A stretch of 29,302 bases of DNA from a virus. The first letter of the stretch is position 1. Every line of letters starts with the position of its first letter. The translations under genes were made by a program, and so were the position numbers. The stretch lies in the IMG/VR virus record IMGVR_UViG_3300034104_000589, positions 1 to 29,302 of that record; one strand, given 5' to 3'. The notes beneath the pieces were generated by a model. The model saw nothing but the letters and a program-made list of their open reading frames with translations. It searched no databases and was not told the DNA's origin. Positions 7,334 to 14,181 of the stretch are shown here, piece after piece.

Positions 7334-9274
7334 ATGACCAAAACATTTATAGCTATTGACGTTGAGACAACGCTCAATGGCGATGATGACGTAGGACTAG
7401 CTCATCCTATGCACCCAGACAACAGAGCTATAGCCTTTGGGCTATGTGGCAGCAGTGATGTAACCAATACATTCACTACGTATGACCAGGATAAGTTTGA
7501 GTACTTACTACGAGTACAAAGACCAGATGCTTTTATCTGTGGACACAACTTGTCTTTTGATTTGATGTATCTCTACAAGACTAGCACTGACCTACAGTAT
7601 GAACTACAAAGACGTAAGATTTGGGATACACAGTTGGCAGAGTACATCTTAAGTGCTCAACAGACTAAGTTCTCAAGCCTCGATGAGTTGTCAACCAAGT
7701 ATGGCTTGCCTATCAAGGATGATGGGATCAAGAAATACTTTCAAGCAGGTCTTGGCTCTGACAAGATTCCACCTGAAGAACTAATCCCATACCTAGAGCA
7801 AGATGTTCAGAACACTGTGCAGATTGCAATGATGCAATACAAACGAGCGATAGAACAAGATCAGCTACCACTCATACTCTCTCAGATGGAAGCACTCCAT
7901 GCAACAACAGAGATGCAGTTCAATGGCTTGCACATTGACAAAGCAAACCTTGATGAGTACACAGTAGAAGTAGTCAACATGTATGTTGAATGCAAACTTG
8001 ACTTGGAAGAGTTGTCTATCAAACATGCAATCGAAGACATCAACAGTCCTAAGCAGTGGTCACAGTTTTTCTTTGGAGGTAAGAAGAAGATACGTGTGAA
8101 AGAAGAAGTGGGTCTATACAAGAATGGCAAGACGAAGTACAAGCTCATGGATAAAACCATAGATGTAAAGCCATTCATCAGGTACACACCAGACCCAGAC
8201 AAAGTGTCTGCTAAGACAGGACAGATCTCAGTAGATGACTCTGTGTTGAATGACATGCTCAAGCATACGTTCGATCCAGAAGCCATCAAGATCATTGAGA
8301 AACTACTGGAGTATCGTGAGCTATCAAAGCAGCTATCAACCTATGTACAAGGGCTTAGCAAGCACGTTATAGGTGACTTCATACATGGTAAGTTGAATCA
8401 CACAGCAACTGTTACAGGTCGCTTGTCATCAACCAATCCTAATTTACAAAACATCAGCAACAACCCTATCAAACAAATCTTTAATTCAAGGTTTAATGAT
8501 GGTGTGATTGTCGAGGTTGACTTCAATCAACTAGAAGTTGTAGCTCTAGCACATGTTACTAGAGACAAACAACTCATCAAAGATATATCAGGTGGCATTG
8601 ATATACACAGTGCTTTGTACGAAGGTATGTTTGGTAGACCGCCAACAAAGGAGGAACGTAAACCATTCAAGGCAAGAACATTTCAATTGATCTATGGTGC
8701 TGGTGCTAAAGCCATTGCTAAACAAGCAGGATGTAGCCTAGATGAGGCTAAAAAATTTGTAGATGTGTTCTACACACGCTATCCCCAGGTAGGAGAATGG
8801 CACACAAAGTTTGCAGAAGAGGTAGAAAGCAAGTCTACATACGAACTAGATGATGATGGATTCCGAGAGAAAGTAAAGACGTTTGTTTTAAACACTGAGA
8901 CAGGACGCAAGTTTTTGTTTAAGGAATATTTCAACGAGAGTAGTTGGTCTAGTAGGACCTACAATTTCAGCCCAACTGAATTGAAGAACTACCCGATCCA
9001 AGGTCTAGCAACTGGCGATATTGTCCCAATGATGTTGGGAGTTATCTTCAGATGTATAGAAGGCAGAGATAACGTGAAGATGGTTAACACTATTCACGAC
9101 TCTATTATGTTTGATGTCCAAAGCTATGCTGCGGATGATTTTATAAAGGAGATTACAGGAATACTCAAAGACACGCACAAGTACTTTGAGGAAAGATTTA
9201 AAGTGCCGTTGGCTCTGAAGCTCAATGCAGGAGCATCAATCGGTAAAAATTGGTTTGATATGAAAGAACTTTGA
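7334..9274 (+). CDS. DNA polymerase, family A with 3'-5' proofreading exonuclease, 646 residues
   Basis: The replicative polymerase. The exonuclease domain has Exo I DVET (Asp9, Glu11), Exo II GHNLSFD (Asn72, Asp76) and Exo III YLEQD (Tyr153, Asp157), all intact, so proofreading is expected. The polymerase domain has TGRLSSTNPNLQNI near residue 360, motif A VDFNQLEVVALA with Asp396, motif B RTFQLIYGAG, and motif C IHDS (His588, Asp589). Motif C in family A normally reads HDE; here Ser590 replaces the glutamate. Length is somewhat below T7 gp5. GGAAAA precedes the ATG at 7334. It lies between the helicase and the SSB-like gene. Confidence 0.95.
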   Translation: MTKTFIAIDVETTLNGDDDVGLAHPMHPDNRAIAFGLCGSSDVTNTFTTYDQDKFEYLLRVQRPDAFICGHNLSFDLMYLYKTSTDLQYELQRRKIWDTQLAEYILSAQQTKFSSLDELSTKYGLPIKDDGIKKYFQAGLGSDKIPPEELIPYLEQDVQNTVQIAMMQYKRAIEQDQLPLILSQMEALHATTEMQFNGLHIDKANLDEYTVEVVNMYVECKLDLEELSIKHAIEDINSPKQWSQFFFGGKKKIRVKEEVGLYKNGKTKYKLMDKTIDVKPFIRYTPDPDKVSAKTGQISVDDSVLNDMLKHTFDPEAIKIIEKLLEYRELSKQLSTYVQGLSKHVIGDFIHGKLNHTATVTGRLSSTNPNLQNISNNPIKQIFNSRFNDGVIVEVDFNQLEVVALAHVTRDKQLIKDISGGIDIHSALYEGMFGRPPTKEERKPFKARTFQLIYGAGAKAIAKQAGCSLDEAKKFVDVFYTRYPQVGEWHTKFAEEVESKSTYELDDDGFREKVKTFVLNTETGRKFLFKEYFNESSWSSRTYNFSPTELKNYPIQGLATGDIVPMMLGVIFRCIEGRDNVKMVNTIHDSIMFDVQSYAADDFIKEITGILKDTHKYFEERFKVPLALKLNAGASIGKNWFDMKEL

Positions 9275-9275
9275 A

Positions 9276-9791
9276 ATGACAATGATGACAGGCATCGTAG
9301 AGGCTATCTCTACAAAAGACGTAAATACTAAGTTTGGTAGCAAGCCTACTTATTCTCTTAAGGTTAATGGCACATGGGTTAAATGTGGCTTTAAGAACCC
9401 TAACGCAGGTGCGGGAGATGAAGTAGAGTTTGATGGCAACACTGGTACTTATGGTCTTGAAACCAAAGAAGTAAACGTTCTTCGTAAAGGAGCTGGAACA
9501 CCAGCCCCAGCTGCTACTAGTAACAGCACACCTGTTCCCGCAAGGACAGCAGGTAGTGGCTATGCAGCTAAGGTGTTTCCAATCCCTCCTCTACATGGAG
9601 ATCGTGCAATCGTTCGTCAGAACGCACTAGCTCGTGCTACTGACATCTACATTGCTGCTCGTGGTGGCAAGCCTTTTGAGTTAGAAGGAAGCAATCTTGA
9701 CTTTGTTATTTCTCTTGCACGTAAGTTTGAAGCTTACACAGCAGGTGATTTAGACTTAGCAGAAGCTGAAGCAGAATCTGCCGTTGAGTGA
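9276..9791 (+). CDS. probable ssDNA-binding protein, 171 residues
   Basis: The first 70 residues look like an OB-fold with alternating strands (GIVEAISTKDVNTKFG, then WVKCGFKNP). A Pro/Ala/Thr linker follows (about 75-95), then a helical part with RAIVRQNALARATDIY. The C-terminus is strongly acidic (DLDLAEAEAESAVE), as in phage and bacterial SSBs where such a tail binds replication partners. It starts one base after the polymerase stop; there are closely spaced ATG codons at 9276, 9282 and 9285 and the true start could be any. A strong terminator follows at once, making this the last gene of the replication operon. Confidence 0.78.
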   Translation: MTMMTGIVEAISTKDVNTKFGSKPTYSLKVNGTWVKCGFKNPNAGAGDEVEFDGNTGTYGLETKEVNVLRKGAGTPAPAATSNSTPVPARTAGSGYAAKVFPIPPLHGDRAIVRQNALARATDIYIAARGGKPFELEGSNLDFVISLARKFEAYTAGDLDLAEAEAESAVE

Positions 9792-9796
9792 TCTTA

Positions 9797-9826
9797 GGGG
9801 GCGTAGCAATACGCTCCCATTTTTTT
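9797..9826 (+). terminator. intrinsic terminator ending the replication operon
   Basis: GGGGGCGTA (9797-9805) pairs with TACGCTCCC (9810-9818) with one G-U pair, closed by a GCAA (GNRA) tetraloop and followed by seven T residues (9820-9826). It lies just after the SSB-like gene stop at 9791 and 17 bases before the next start. This is the clearest regulatory signal in the window. Confidence 0.92.
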
Positions 9827-9842
9827 AGAAAGAGAGATAGAA

Positions 9843-10016
9843 ATGGAAAATGTATTAGTACCTAAAGAAGTTCTGCAAAAACTTTTAGACTATGTACGTG
9901 TCAATGAAGAAGATGATTACGAAGAATGTGTATTTAACGATTGGTCTAAAGAAGACTTAGAAAAACATATTTTTGTTTCTGTCAAACAACTTCAAGATTG
10001 TGTGGACACCCAATGA
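9843..10016 (+). CDS. small acidic protein, 57 residues
   Basis: Open from ATG 9843 to TGA 10014-10016, beginning MENVLVPKEVLQKLLDYVRV. An AGAGAG ribosome binding site stands about six bases upstream, directly after the strong terminator. The stop overlaps the exonuclease start (ATGA at 10013-10016), so the two are translationally coupled. The protein is acidic and helical, with a central EEDDYEE cluster. I do not recognise it. Its place right after a terminator suggests a promoter or anti-termination is needed for this unit. Confidence 0.72.
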   Translation: MENVLVPKEVLQKLLDYVRVNEEDDYEECVFNDWSKEDLEKHIFVSVKQLQDCVDTQ

Positions 10017-10690
10017 GAGCACTAATTGACGGAGATATTGTTGTCTATCGTGGAGCAGCATCAGCTAACGAAGATGAGCAATGGATAGCTCAAGCAAGAG
10101 CTGACCAAATGATTCAAGACATCTTGGCTGACACAGGAGCAACATCCTACAGCGTTTACCTAACAGGTGGTGGTAACTTCCGTAGGGAGATAGCACCCAG
10201 CTACAAGGCTAACAGACCAGACGAGCGACCAACACACTGGGAAGCAGTACGACAGTTCCTAGTAACACAGCACAAAGCAATCGTCTGTAACGGCTACGAA
10301 GCAGATGATGAGATGGGCATACAACAGGACAAAGAAGCTGGAACAACAGTCATCTGTAGCATAGACAAAGATTTATTACAGATCCCAGGTAAGCATTACA
10401 ACTTTGTAAAGAAAGTTTTTCAGGAGGTAACTCCAGATCAAGGCTTAAAGTTCTTGTACATGCAGAGCCTTATAGGAGATCGTAGTGACAACATCATTGG
10501 CGTAACTGGCATTGGTCCAGTAAAGGCAGAGCGAGCACTAGACGAGCTATTGCCTGAAGAGTGGTACGACAAGTGCCGTGAACTCTATAGCGATGACGAA
10601 CGCTTTCACCTCAACATGAAGCTGCTATACATATGGCAGAAACCCAACGATAGTTGGGAACCACCAATCACACAGGAACAACATGATTAA
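10013..10690 (+). CDS. 5'-3' exonuclease (FEN/T7 gp6-like), 225 residues
   Basis: A flap endonuclease/5'-3' exonuclease that removes RNA primers and degrades DNA ends. Metal-binding acidic residues are visible in order: LIDGD at the N-terminus, NGYEADDEMG near residue 98, SIDKDLLQIPG near residue 120, and LIGDRSDNI near residue 155, followed by the helix-two-turn-helix DNA-binding segment GVTGIGPVKA. The FRREIAPSYKANR segment near residue 57 is also typical. I start at ATG 10013, which overlaps the upstream stop; an in-frame TTG at 9998 would add five residues but is less likely. The gene overlaps the next by eight bases. Confidence 0.92.
   Translation: MRALIDGDIVVYRGAASANEDEQWIAQARADQMIQDILADTGATSYSVYLTGGGNFRREIAPSYKANRPDERPTHWEAVRQFLVTQHKAIVCNGYEADDEMGIQQDKEAGTTVICSIDKDLLQIPGKHYNFVKKVFQEVTPDQGLKFLYMQSLIGDRSDNIIGVTGIGPVKAERALDELLPEEWYDKCRELYSDDERFHLNMKLLYIWQKPNDSWEPPITQEQHD
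10255..10266 (+). repeat. GTTCCTAGTAAC motif, copy 2
   Basis: Exact copy inside the exonuclease gene, in a different codon phase (it spans Phe-Leu-Val-Thr), so a shared amino-acid motif does not explain it. Confidence 0.6.
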
Positions 10691-10886
10691 AGACGTAAAC
10701 ATGCAGCACATGACTATGCGAGAGTATGTCGCTGTAGCAATGCTCACAGAACTTGGCAGCAAAGATGCTGTCTTAAAACTAATTAGTGAGGGAGACATAA
10801 CTTCAGTCAATGTCATAGAGACTTCCTTTGCATGGGCAGATAACTTTATGAAGGTACGTGAAGAGAGGCTCAATGCCAAGACCTAA
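10683..10886 (+). CDS. hypothetical protein, 67 residues
   Basis: A small, mainly helical protein with EYVAVAMLTELGSKDAV in the middle and a basic C-terminus. The ATG at 10683 follows AGGAA and overlaps the exonuclease stop; its own stop overlaps the endonuclease I gene by 14 bases. Being wedged between an exonuclease and a junction resolvase suggests a role in DNA degradation or recombination, or regulation of these nucleases, by context only. No family recognised. Confidence 0.68.
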   Translation: MIKDVNMQHMTMREYVAVAMLTELGSKDAVLKLISEGDITSVNVIETSFAWADNFMKVREERLNAKT

Positions 10887-11274
10887 ACGACATAACCCAG
10901 CAGGGTATCGCAGCGGCTTAGAGTCTAGATTCCAAGCAGCTTGCGAAGCAAAGGGATGGAAGCTAGGGTACGAACAAGACAAGATCAAGTACGTTATCCC
11001 ATCAAGCAACCATACCTACACACCAGACTTCACTGTTACTAATAACGTCTACATAGAAACCAAAGGTCTATGGACTGGATCAGACAGGAAGAAGGCTGTG
11101 CTTATCAAGCAGCAGCACCCTGACATCACCATCCTCTATGTGCTACAGCGCAACCAAGGACTGTCTAAAAAGAGTAGCACCACCTACCTAGACTGGGCAG
11201 CTAAACATGAACTAGATGCTTGTCTGTTCTCAGACACAGCACATTGGCAAGACTACATAATAAGGAACTTATGA
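10873..11274 (+). CDS. endonuclease I, T7 gp3-like Holliday junction resolvase, 133 residues
   Basis: Cleaves branched DNA and helps break host DNA and mature phage concatemers. The active-site pattern matches T7 endonuclease I closely: SGLESRF with Glu17, TPDFTV with Asp52, and IETKG with Glu62 and Lys64. The 17-to-52 and 52-to-62 spacings equal those of T7 residues 20, 55 and 65. Glu34 may correspond to T7 Glu35. The start is ATG 10873, preceded by AGAGAGG; an in-frame GTG at 10858 would add five residues. The stop overlaps the next ATG (ATGA at 11271). Confidence 0.92.
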   Translation: MPRPKRHNPAGYRSGLESRFQAACEAKGWKLGYEQDKIKYVIPSSNHTYTPDFTVTNNVYIETKGLWTGSDRKKAVLIKQQHPDITILYVLQRNQGLSKKSSTTYLDWAAKHELDACLFSDTAHWQDYIIRNL

Positions 11275-11459
11275 TTGAACTAACTGTATTGGAAGCTACA
11301 TTGATAGCATTGAACTTAGGCTTGGCTTACTTCAACTACCAACTAAATGCTGAACTCAAGAAACACAGCACTGCTATGGCAGTGATGCTGTACGGTATCC
11401 ACAAAGGCAAGATAAAGATTGTGGATGTTGGTGATGGATTTAAATTGGAGTCGTTATGA
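11271..11459 (+). CDS. small membrane-associated protein, 62 residues
   Basis: The ATG at 11271 overlaps the endonuclease stop and follows AAGGA. Residues of about 4-22 (LTVLEATLIALNLGLAYF) form a hydrophobic stretch that could cross or lie on a membrane, though Glu6 interrupts it. The rest is mixed, ending VDVGDGFKLESL. The longer in-frame version from 11220 lies inside the endonuclease gene and is not needed. The stop overlaps the next gene (ATGA at 11456). Function unknown. Confidence 0.68.
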   Translation: MIELTVLEATLIALNLGLAYFNYQLNAELKKHSTAMAVMLYGIHKGKIKIVDVGDGFKLESL

Positions 11460-11731
11460 AAATCTCACTAGAAGAAGTAAATAAAAACAAAGAAATAATC
11501 AATGAGGTTAAAACTCGTTGGCAAAAGCATGAGAAGAACATGAACATAAAGTCTCCCCTGGAGTACTTAGATGAAATCAAAGCAACTACTGAAGTCTCTT
11601 TTGAGATAGCTGCGTTTCCCCATGACAGTGCTTTTGATAGAGAAGTCTATAAGACTGGAGATGGTGACACTATGCAAGCTGCTAGACCAGGAGCTATGGA
11701 CCACAAGAAATACAAATCAAAAATCACATGA
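11456..11731 (+). CDS. hypothetical protein, 91 residues
   Basis: The ATG overlaps the preceding stop and GGAG lies upstream. The N-terminal half is Lys/Glu-rich and helical (MKISLEEVNKNKEIINEV), and the C-terminal half has RPGAMDHKKYKSK, basic. No motif is recognised. It is part of the coupled small-gene run after endonuclease I, with the next start 19 bases after its stop. Confidence 0.68.
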   Translation: MKISLEEVNKNKEIINEVKTRWQKHEKNMNIKSPLEYLDEIKATTEVSFEIAAFPHDSAFDREVYKTGDGDTMQAARPGAMDHKKYKSKIT

Positions 11732-11749
11732 TTTATATTGGAGACACAA

Positions 11750-11950
11750 ATGAAATACGATCCAGACAATTCAGAACACACAGAACTAAAAGCTAGAACT
11801 TTCTATGAAAATAGATCTCGTGCAGTACTAAGAGCACATCCAAATTGTAGTGACCCCGACCATCCAGGTTGTGATTTATGTGAGGAGGACGAAGATGATG
11901 ACATTCAAACCTATGCCGATGATAACGATGACATCCAGAAGTATGAGTAA
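11750..11950 (+). CDS. acidic Cys-containing hypothetical protein, 67 residues
   Basis: I use ATG 11750, which follows TTGGAG at a good distance; the in-frame TTG at 11738 would overlap that ribosome binding site. The centre has NCSDPDHPGCDLC, with three Cys and one His that may bind zinc. The C-terminus is very acidic and carries a small internal duplication (DDIQTY and DDIQKY). It could be a DNA mimic or a protein-interaction tail. The stop overlaps the next gene by eight bases. Confidence 0.65.
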   Translation: MKYDPDNSEHTELKARTFYENRSRAVLRAHPNCSDPDHPGCDLCEEDEDDDIQTYADDNDDIQKYE

Positions 11951-12161
11951 CGTTATTAAGAACATCTTTTATGCTTTAGCGGAGTCACTCCGTGCTCCAA
12001 CTGCTGAAGAGATGGCACTTAAAGAGTTGGAAGGTGCAAAGCGTGAGCTTCTCAATATGCTTACCGCCCAAGACTACTCCAAGAGAATGGTGGAATACCA
12101 CCTTGACAGAATCAAACGACTAACAACCTACCTAGCAAAGGCTAACAATGAAGGAATCTAG
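11943..12161 (+). CDS. helical hypothetical phage protein, 72 residues
   Basis: Residues of about 15-65 make long helices with repeated Glu, Arg and Lys (KELEGAKRELLNML, then YHLDRIKRLTTYL). This pattern, with an RI-RL ending, is common in small phage proteins of unknown function. The frame is open further upstream, to ATG 11895 which has GAGGAGG before it, but that extension only reads the acidic codons of the preceding gene out of frame, so ATG 11943 is preferred. The start remains uncertain. It overlaps the next gene by 14 bases. Confidence 0.65.
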   Translation: MSNVIKNIFYALAESLRAPTAEEMALKELEGAKRELLNMLTAQDYSKRMVEYHLDRIKRLTTYLAKANNEGI

Positions 12162-12441
12162 ACACGACAAGATAAGAGTGTTGCTTTTAAACTCTAGTGA
12201 TGGGTTAACAACCAATCAGATAGCTAAGCAGCTAGGTTCTACATACAAAAGTATTCAGAAGACTATGAATAATATCTATGGTGTCTACATAGATCGCTGG
12301 GATGTACCTAAGCGTGGTCAGTTTGCAGCTGTATGGATGTGTGTAGAAGTACCTGATGATGTGCCACATCCTACAGACAGGTACTTACCTAAGCCAACAA
12401 CCTTGTGGCAGAACAATTCACCCTACAAGAAACTCCAATGA
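12148..12441 (+). CDS. winged-helix DNA-binding protein, 97 residues
   Basis: The N-terminal 60 residues read as a winged helix-turn-helix: a first helix KIRVLLLNSS, then GLTTNQIAKQLGST (turn) and YKSIQKTMNNIYG as the recognition helix, followed by a wing with DRWDVPKRGQ. The C-terminus is Pro-rich. AAAGG precedes ATG 12148. It is the only clear DNA-binding regulator in the window and may control middle or late phage transcription or a host gene; the target is unknown. The stop overlaps the next start (ATGA). Confidence 0.75.
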   Translation: MKESRHDKIRVLLLNSSDGLTTNQIAKQLGSTYKSIQKTMNNIYGVYIDRWDVPKRGQFAAVWMCVEVPDDVPHPTDRYLPKPTTLWQNNSPYKKLQ

Positions 12442-12635
12442 CACAAGATGAAATCCTTGAGATGGCTAAATCAATCAACGAAGATTGGTGGCTAGACGAT
12501 ATTGACCTTAAAGCCTTTGCCAAACTGGTAGCAGAGCGTGAGCGTGAGAAGTTTTGCGCGGTATTGCGGCAATTACATGATTCATATTCATTGGCAAGCG
12601 ATTCAAACGCCATCCGAGCAAGGGGGCAAGCATGA
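12438..12635 (+). CDS. hypothetical phage protein with AERERE-C motif, 65 residues
   Basis: I start at ATG 12438, overlapping the previous stop, rather than the in-frame GTG at 12405. The protein has LKAFAKLVAEREREKFCAVL followed by a tail with AIRARGQA. Phages of Gram-negative bacteria often carry short proteins of this ER-x-C…IRARG type with no known function. The next gene shares part of the pattern (AE, E, C, VL, L at equal spacing), so the two may be old duplicates. The stop overlaps the next start (ATGA at 12632). Confidence 0.68.
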   Translation: MTQDEILEMAKSINEDWWLDDIDLKAFAKLVAEREREKFCAVLRQLHDSYSLASDSNAIRARGQA

Positions 12636-12832
12636 AGAAACAAGAGATGATTACCCTGCTACGTAGTGCAGGTGTAGACGAAAATGCTGTCACCTTGGCG
12701 ACTAATGCTTGGGAAATGGGAGCTGAGTGGCAGAAGGAAGAGTGTTGTTTAGTTTTAAATGGTCTAGCTGCTAAGGACAAACTAAGCAACTACTACTTAG
12801 TAGCAGCCAACATCATACGGGAGATGCCATGA
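12632..12832 (+). CDS. hypothetical protein, possible paralogue of the upstream gene, 66 residues
   Basis: A strong AAGGGGG ribosome binding site sits ahead of ATG 12632. The segment AEWQKEECCLVLNGL lines up with AEREREKFCAVLRQL of the preceding protein (seven identities in 15), and both end with an IR motif after a variable stretch. No enzymatic motif is visible. It is coupled by ATGA overlaps on both sides, within the accessory small-gene run. Confidence 0.68.
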   Translation: MKKQEMITLLRSAGVDENAVTLATNAWEMGAEWQKEECCLVLNGLAAKDKLSNYYLVAANIIREMP

Positions 12833-13047
12833 CAGAGAGACACATAGGTATATCAGTGCCACATAGACTTGTTACTAGTACCATTGAAGAGGATGAAGCC
12901 TTCAATGACATAGAACGGATGTCTAGGATCAAACAAGAGATCATCCGTAACCCGTCTAAAGAAGCTCAACTGATAGCTGAAGTAGCCATACTAACCGAAG
13001 CAGTTAGAGTTCTAGCAGACAGGGTTAGGGAACTAGAGTCTAAGTAA
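12829..13047 (+). CDS. coiled-coil hypothetical protein, 72 residues
   Basis: The ATG overlaps the previous stop and follows GGGAGA. Residues of about 40-72 (LIAEVAILTEAVRVLADRV…) show a heptad pattern of hydrophobics ending in ELESK, typical of a short coiled coil. The N-terminal part contains SVPHRLVTSTIEEDEAF. The stop TAA shares one base with the next ATG (13047). Function unknown. Confidence 0.68.
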   Translation: MTERHIGISVPHRLVTSTIEEDEAFNDIERMSRIKQEIIRNPSKEAQLIAEVAILTEAVRVLADRVRELESK

Positions 13048-13145
13048 TGGATGTCTTACTAACTCTCTTTGTTCTACTAGGCATAGGTATTTGTATAGGC
13101 ATAGTAGTTTTTACTGCTATCTACTTCATCAATCTAGAAGACTGA
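13047..13145 (+). CDS. single-span membrane peptide, 32 residues
   Basis: ATG 13047 to TGA 13143-13145, starting on the last base of the previous stop. The product is almost entirely one hydrophobic helix (LLTLFVLLGIGICIGIVVFT) with a short acidic tail LED. It is the last + strand gene and its end overlaps the 3' end of the endolysin gene on the other strand by 12 bases. It may be a small membrane effector such as a lysis regulator or superinfection exclusion peptide; only the membrane segment is actually seen. Confidence 0.55.
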   Translation: MDVLLTLFVLLGIGICIGIVVFTAIYFINLED

Positions 13146-13727
13146 CAAAGCTAGTTGAACATGTTTAATTCGGTCATCTAGACCGATAGTTCCACCATTG
13201 ATTATCTTGGTACATTTAACGTAGTCAAGGGCATCCGCTGGAGCATTGAGGTTGTGGGTAGACCAAAACCATCCACCTGTGAGAGCAGCATACTGGGGAG
13301 TAGAAACAAGATCAGGATTAGCAACAAAGTCCATACCCAACGCTTTACCTGCATGGAAGTACCCACTATGCCCAGTGAGTTGAATAATTCCGCGACCACG
13401 GAAACGATAACCGTCACCAGAATTTTCGTCACGGTTACCCATGCGTAGGCTATAGACAGAATTTGCGATCTTCTTAGGATTTCCAGAAAATTCATTAGCT
13501 TTCTCCATAGTAGGAAAGCGTTTAGGCCACAGCCTCATTAACGTAGCAGCCTTGTAGTTAAGGTTCTCTTCCAGCAATCTAAAGTTACCGCATTCATGGG
13601 AGCACTGTCCTATGAACATAGCCTTCTGGTTATTAGTAACAATGTTAAACCTCTGAAAGGTTTCATTGAGAGCATCAACCCACTGGGGACCGATACCCAA
13701 TCTATGCAGTTGTTCAGCGTTGACCAT
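13134..13727 (-). CDS. endolysin, GH19 chitinase-like lysozyme, 197 residues
   Basis: Cuts the peptidoglycan sugar backbone at the end of infection. The catalytic region is QCSHECGNF with Glu45, followed by EENLNY at 53-58, then the GH19 signature ENSGDGYRFRGRG and QLTG (about residues 100-120). There is no signal peptide or cell-wall-binding domain, so it should need a holin for release, which fits the upstream holin-like gene. The ATG at 13727 follows GGAG and overlaps the Rz stop by 14 bases. The 3' end overlaps the + strand membrane peptide tail to tail. Confidence 0.93.
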   Translation of the reverse strand: MVNAEQLHRLGIGPQWVDALNETFQRFNIVTNNQKAMFIGQCSHECGNFRLLEENLNYKAATLMRLWPKRFPTMEKANEFSGNPKKIANSVYSLRMGNRDENSGDGYRFRGRGIIQLTGHSGYFHAGKALGMDFVANPDLVSTPQYAALTGGWFWSTHNLNAPADALDYVKCTKIINGGTIGLDDRIKHVQLALSVF

Positions 13728-14181
13728 TTACAGTCTCCATTACTTTGTTGTAGGCTGCGATACAGGCGTTGAGTTGCTGGGTGTTCCTGTCCCCTTGGGC
13801 GATGATGGCTGCAATAGCTTCAAGAGTCTGTCTGTCAGATTCGCTTCCCTGGGTGTCCCCACTTCCGTTGGTAGTGGTGGGACCTGGACTGTTTTGTACG
13901 CAACTTGTGGGGGCTTGGATCCGCAAGCTACCAGAGCGAATAAGCTTAGTAATATCAGTTTGTTTTTGAGTGATAGCATTGTTAGCCTCCTGAAGTTTGT
14001 TCGATTGGTCGTTGATTTGTTTAGTTAACTCTTGCTCTTTAGTACGAGCCTCTTCATTCTTAGCAGCAATTTCAGACTGCATCTCTTGATCACGTTCAGC
14101 CCAACCTTTATGGTGTCCATAGCCATAGAACCCACCAAGAGCAAACACAACAGCTAGTATGACCCAGGGATTAGGAATCAT
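13714..14181 (-). CDS. Rz-like inner-membrane spanin, 155 residues
   Basis: The i-spanin joins inner and outer membranes with Rz1 and fuses them as the last lysis step. Residues of about 5-22 (PWVILAVVFALGGFYGYG) form an N-terminal membrane anchor. Residues 30-80 are a Glu/Gln/Lys-rich coiled coil (EEARTKEQELTKQ). The C-terminal half is Gly/Ser/Thr-rich, then helical. The start overlaps the holin-like stop (ATGA) with GGAG upstream. The smaller Rz1 gene lies wholly inside this gene in another frame, the classic embedded Rz/Rz1 layout. Confidence 0.88.
   Translation of the reverse strand: MIPNPWVILAVVFALGGFYGYGHHKGWAERDQEMQSEIAAKNEEARTKEQELTKQINDQSNKLQEANNAITQKQTDITKLIRSGSLRIQAPTSCVQNSPGPTTTNGSGDTQGSESDRQTLEAIAAIIAQGDRNTQQLNACIAAYNKVMETVNGQR
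13740..13979 (-). CDS. Rz1-like outer-membrane spanin lipoprotein, nested in Rz, 79 residues
   Basis: A lipoprotein signal peptide (MLSLKNKLILLSLFALVAC) with lipobox LVAC and acceptor Cys19, then a Pro-rich mature part (VQVPPLPTEVGTP, later PSSPKGTGTP), as in o-spanins. AGGAGG, a near-perfect ribosome binding site, stands six bases before ATG 13979, deep inside the Rz gene. The whole gene lies within Rz in another reading frame. Processing would anchor it to the inner face of the outer membrane to meet Rz. Confidence 0.9.
   Translation of the reverse strand: MLSLKNKLILLSLFALVACGSKPPQVAYKTVQVPPLPTEVGTPREANLTDRLLKLLQPSSPKGTGTPSNSTPVSQPTTK

Noticed and set aside
7882-8295. 137-residue open frame on the - strand inside the polymerase gene
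   Set aside because: Antisense shadow of a gene with complete family A motifs; no start signal.
13170-13186. TCGGTC/GACCGA hairpin near the convergence of the two units
   Set aside because: It is only six pairs, lies in endolysin codons, and no T-run follows in either direction, so it does not qualify as a terminator.
13666-14028. 120-residue open frame on the + strand over the spanin genes
   Set aside because: Opposite to Rz and nested Rz1, both with strong ribosome binding sites and clear features; a Cys-rich odd composition marks it as a shadow.
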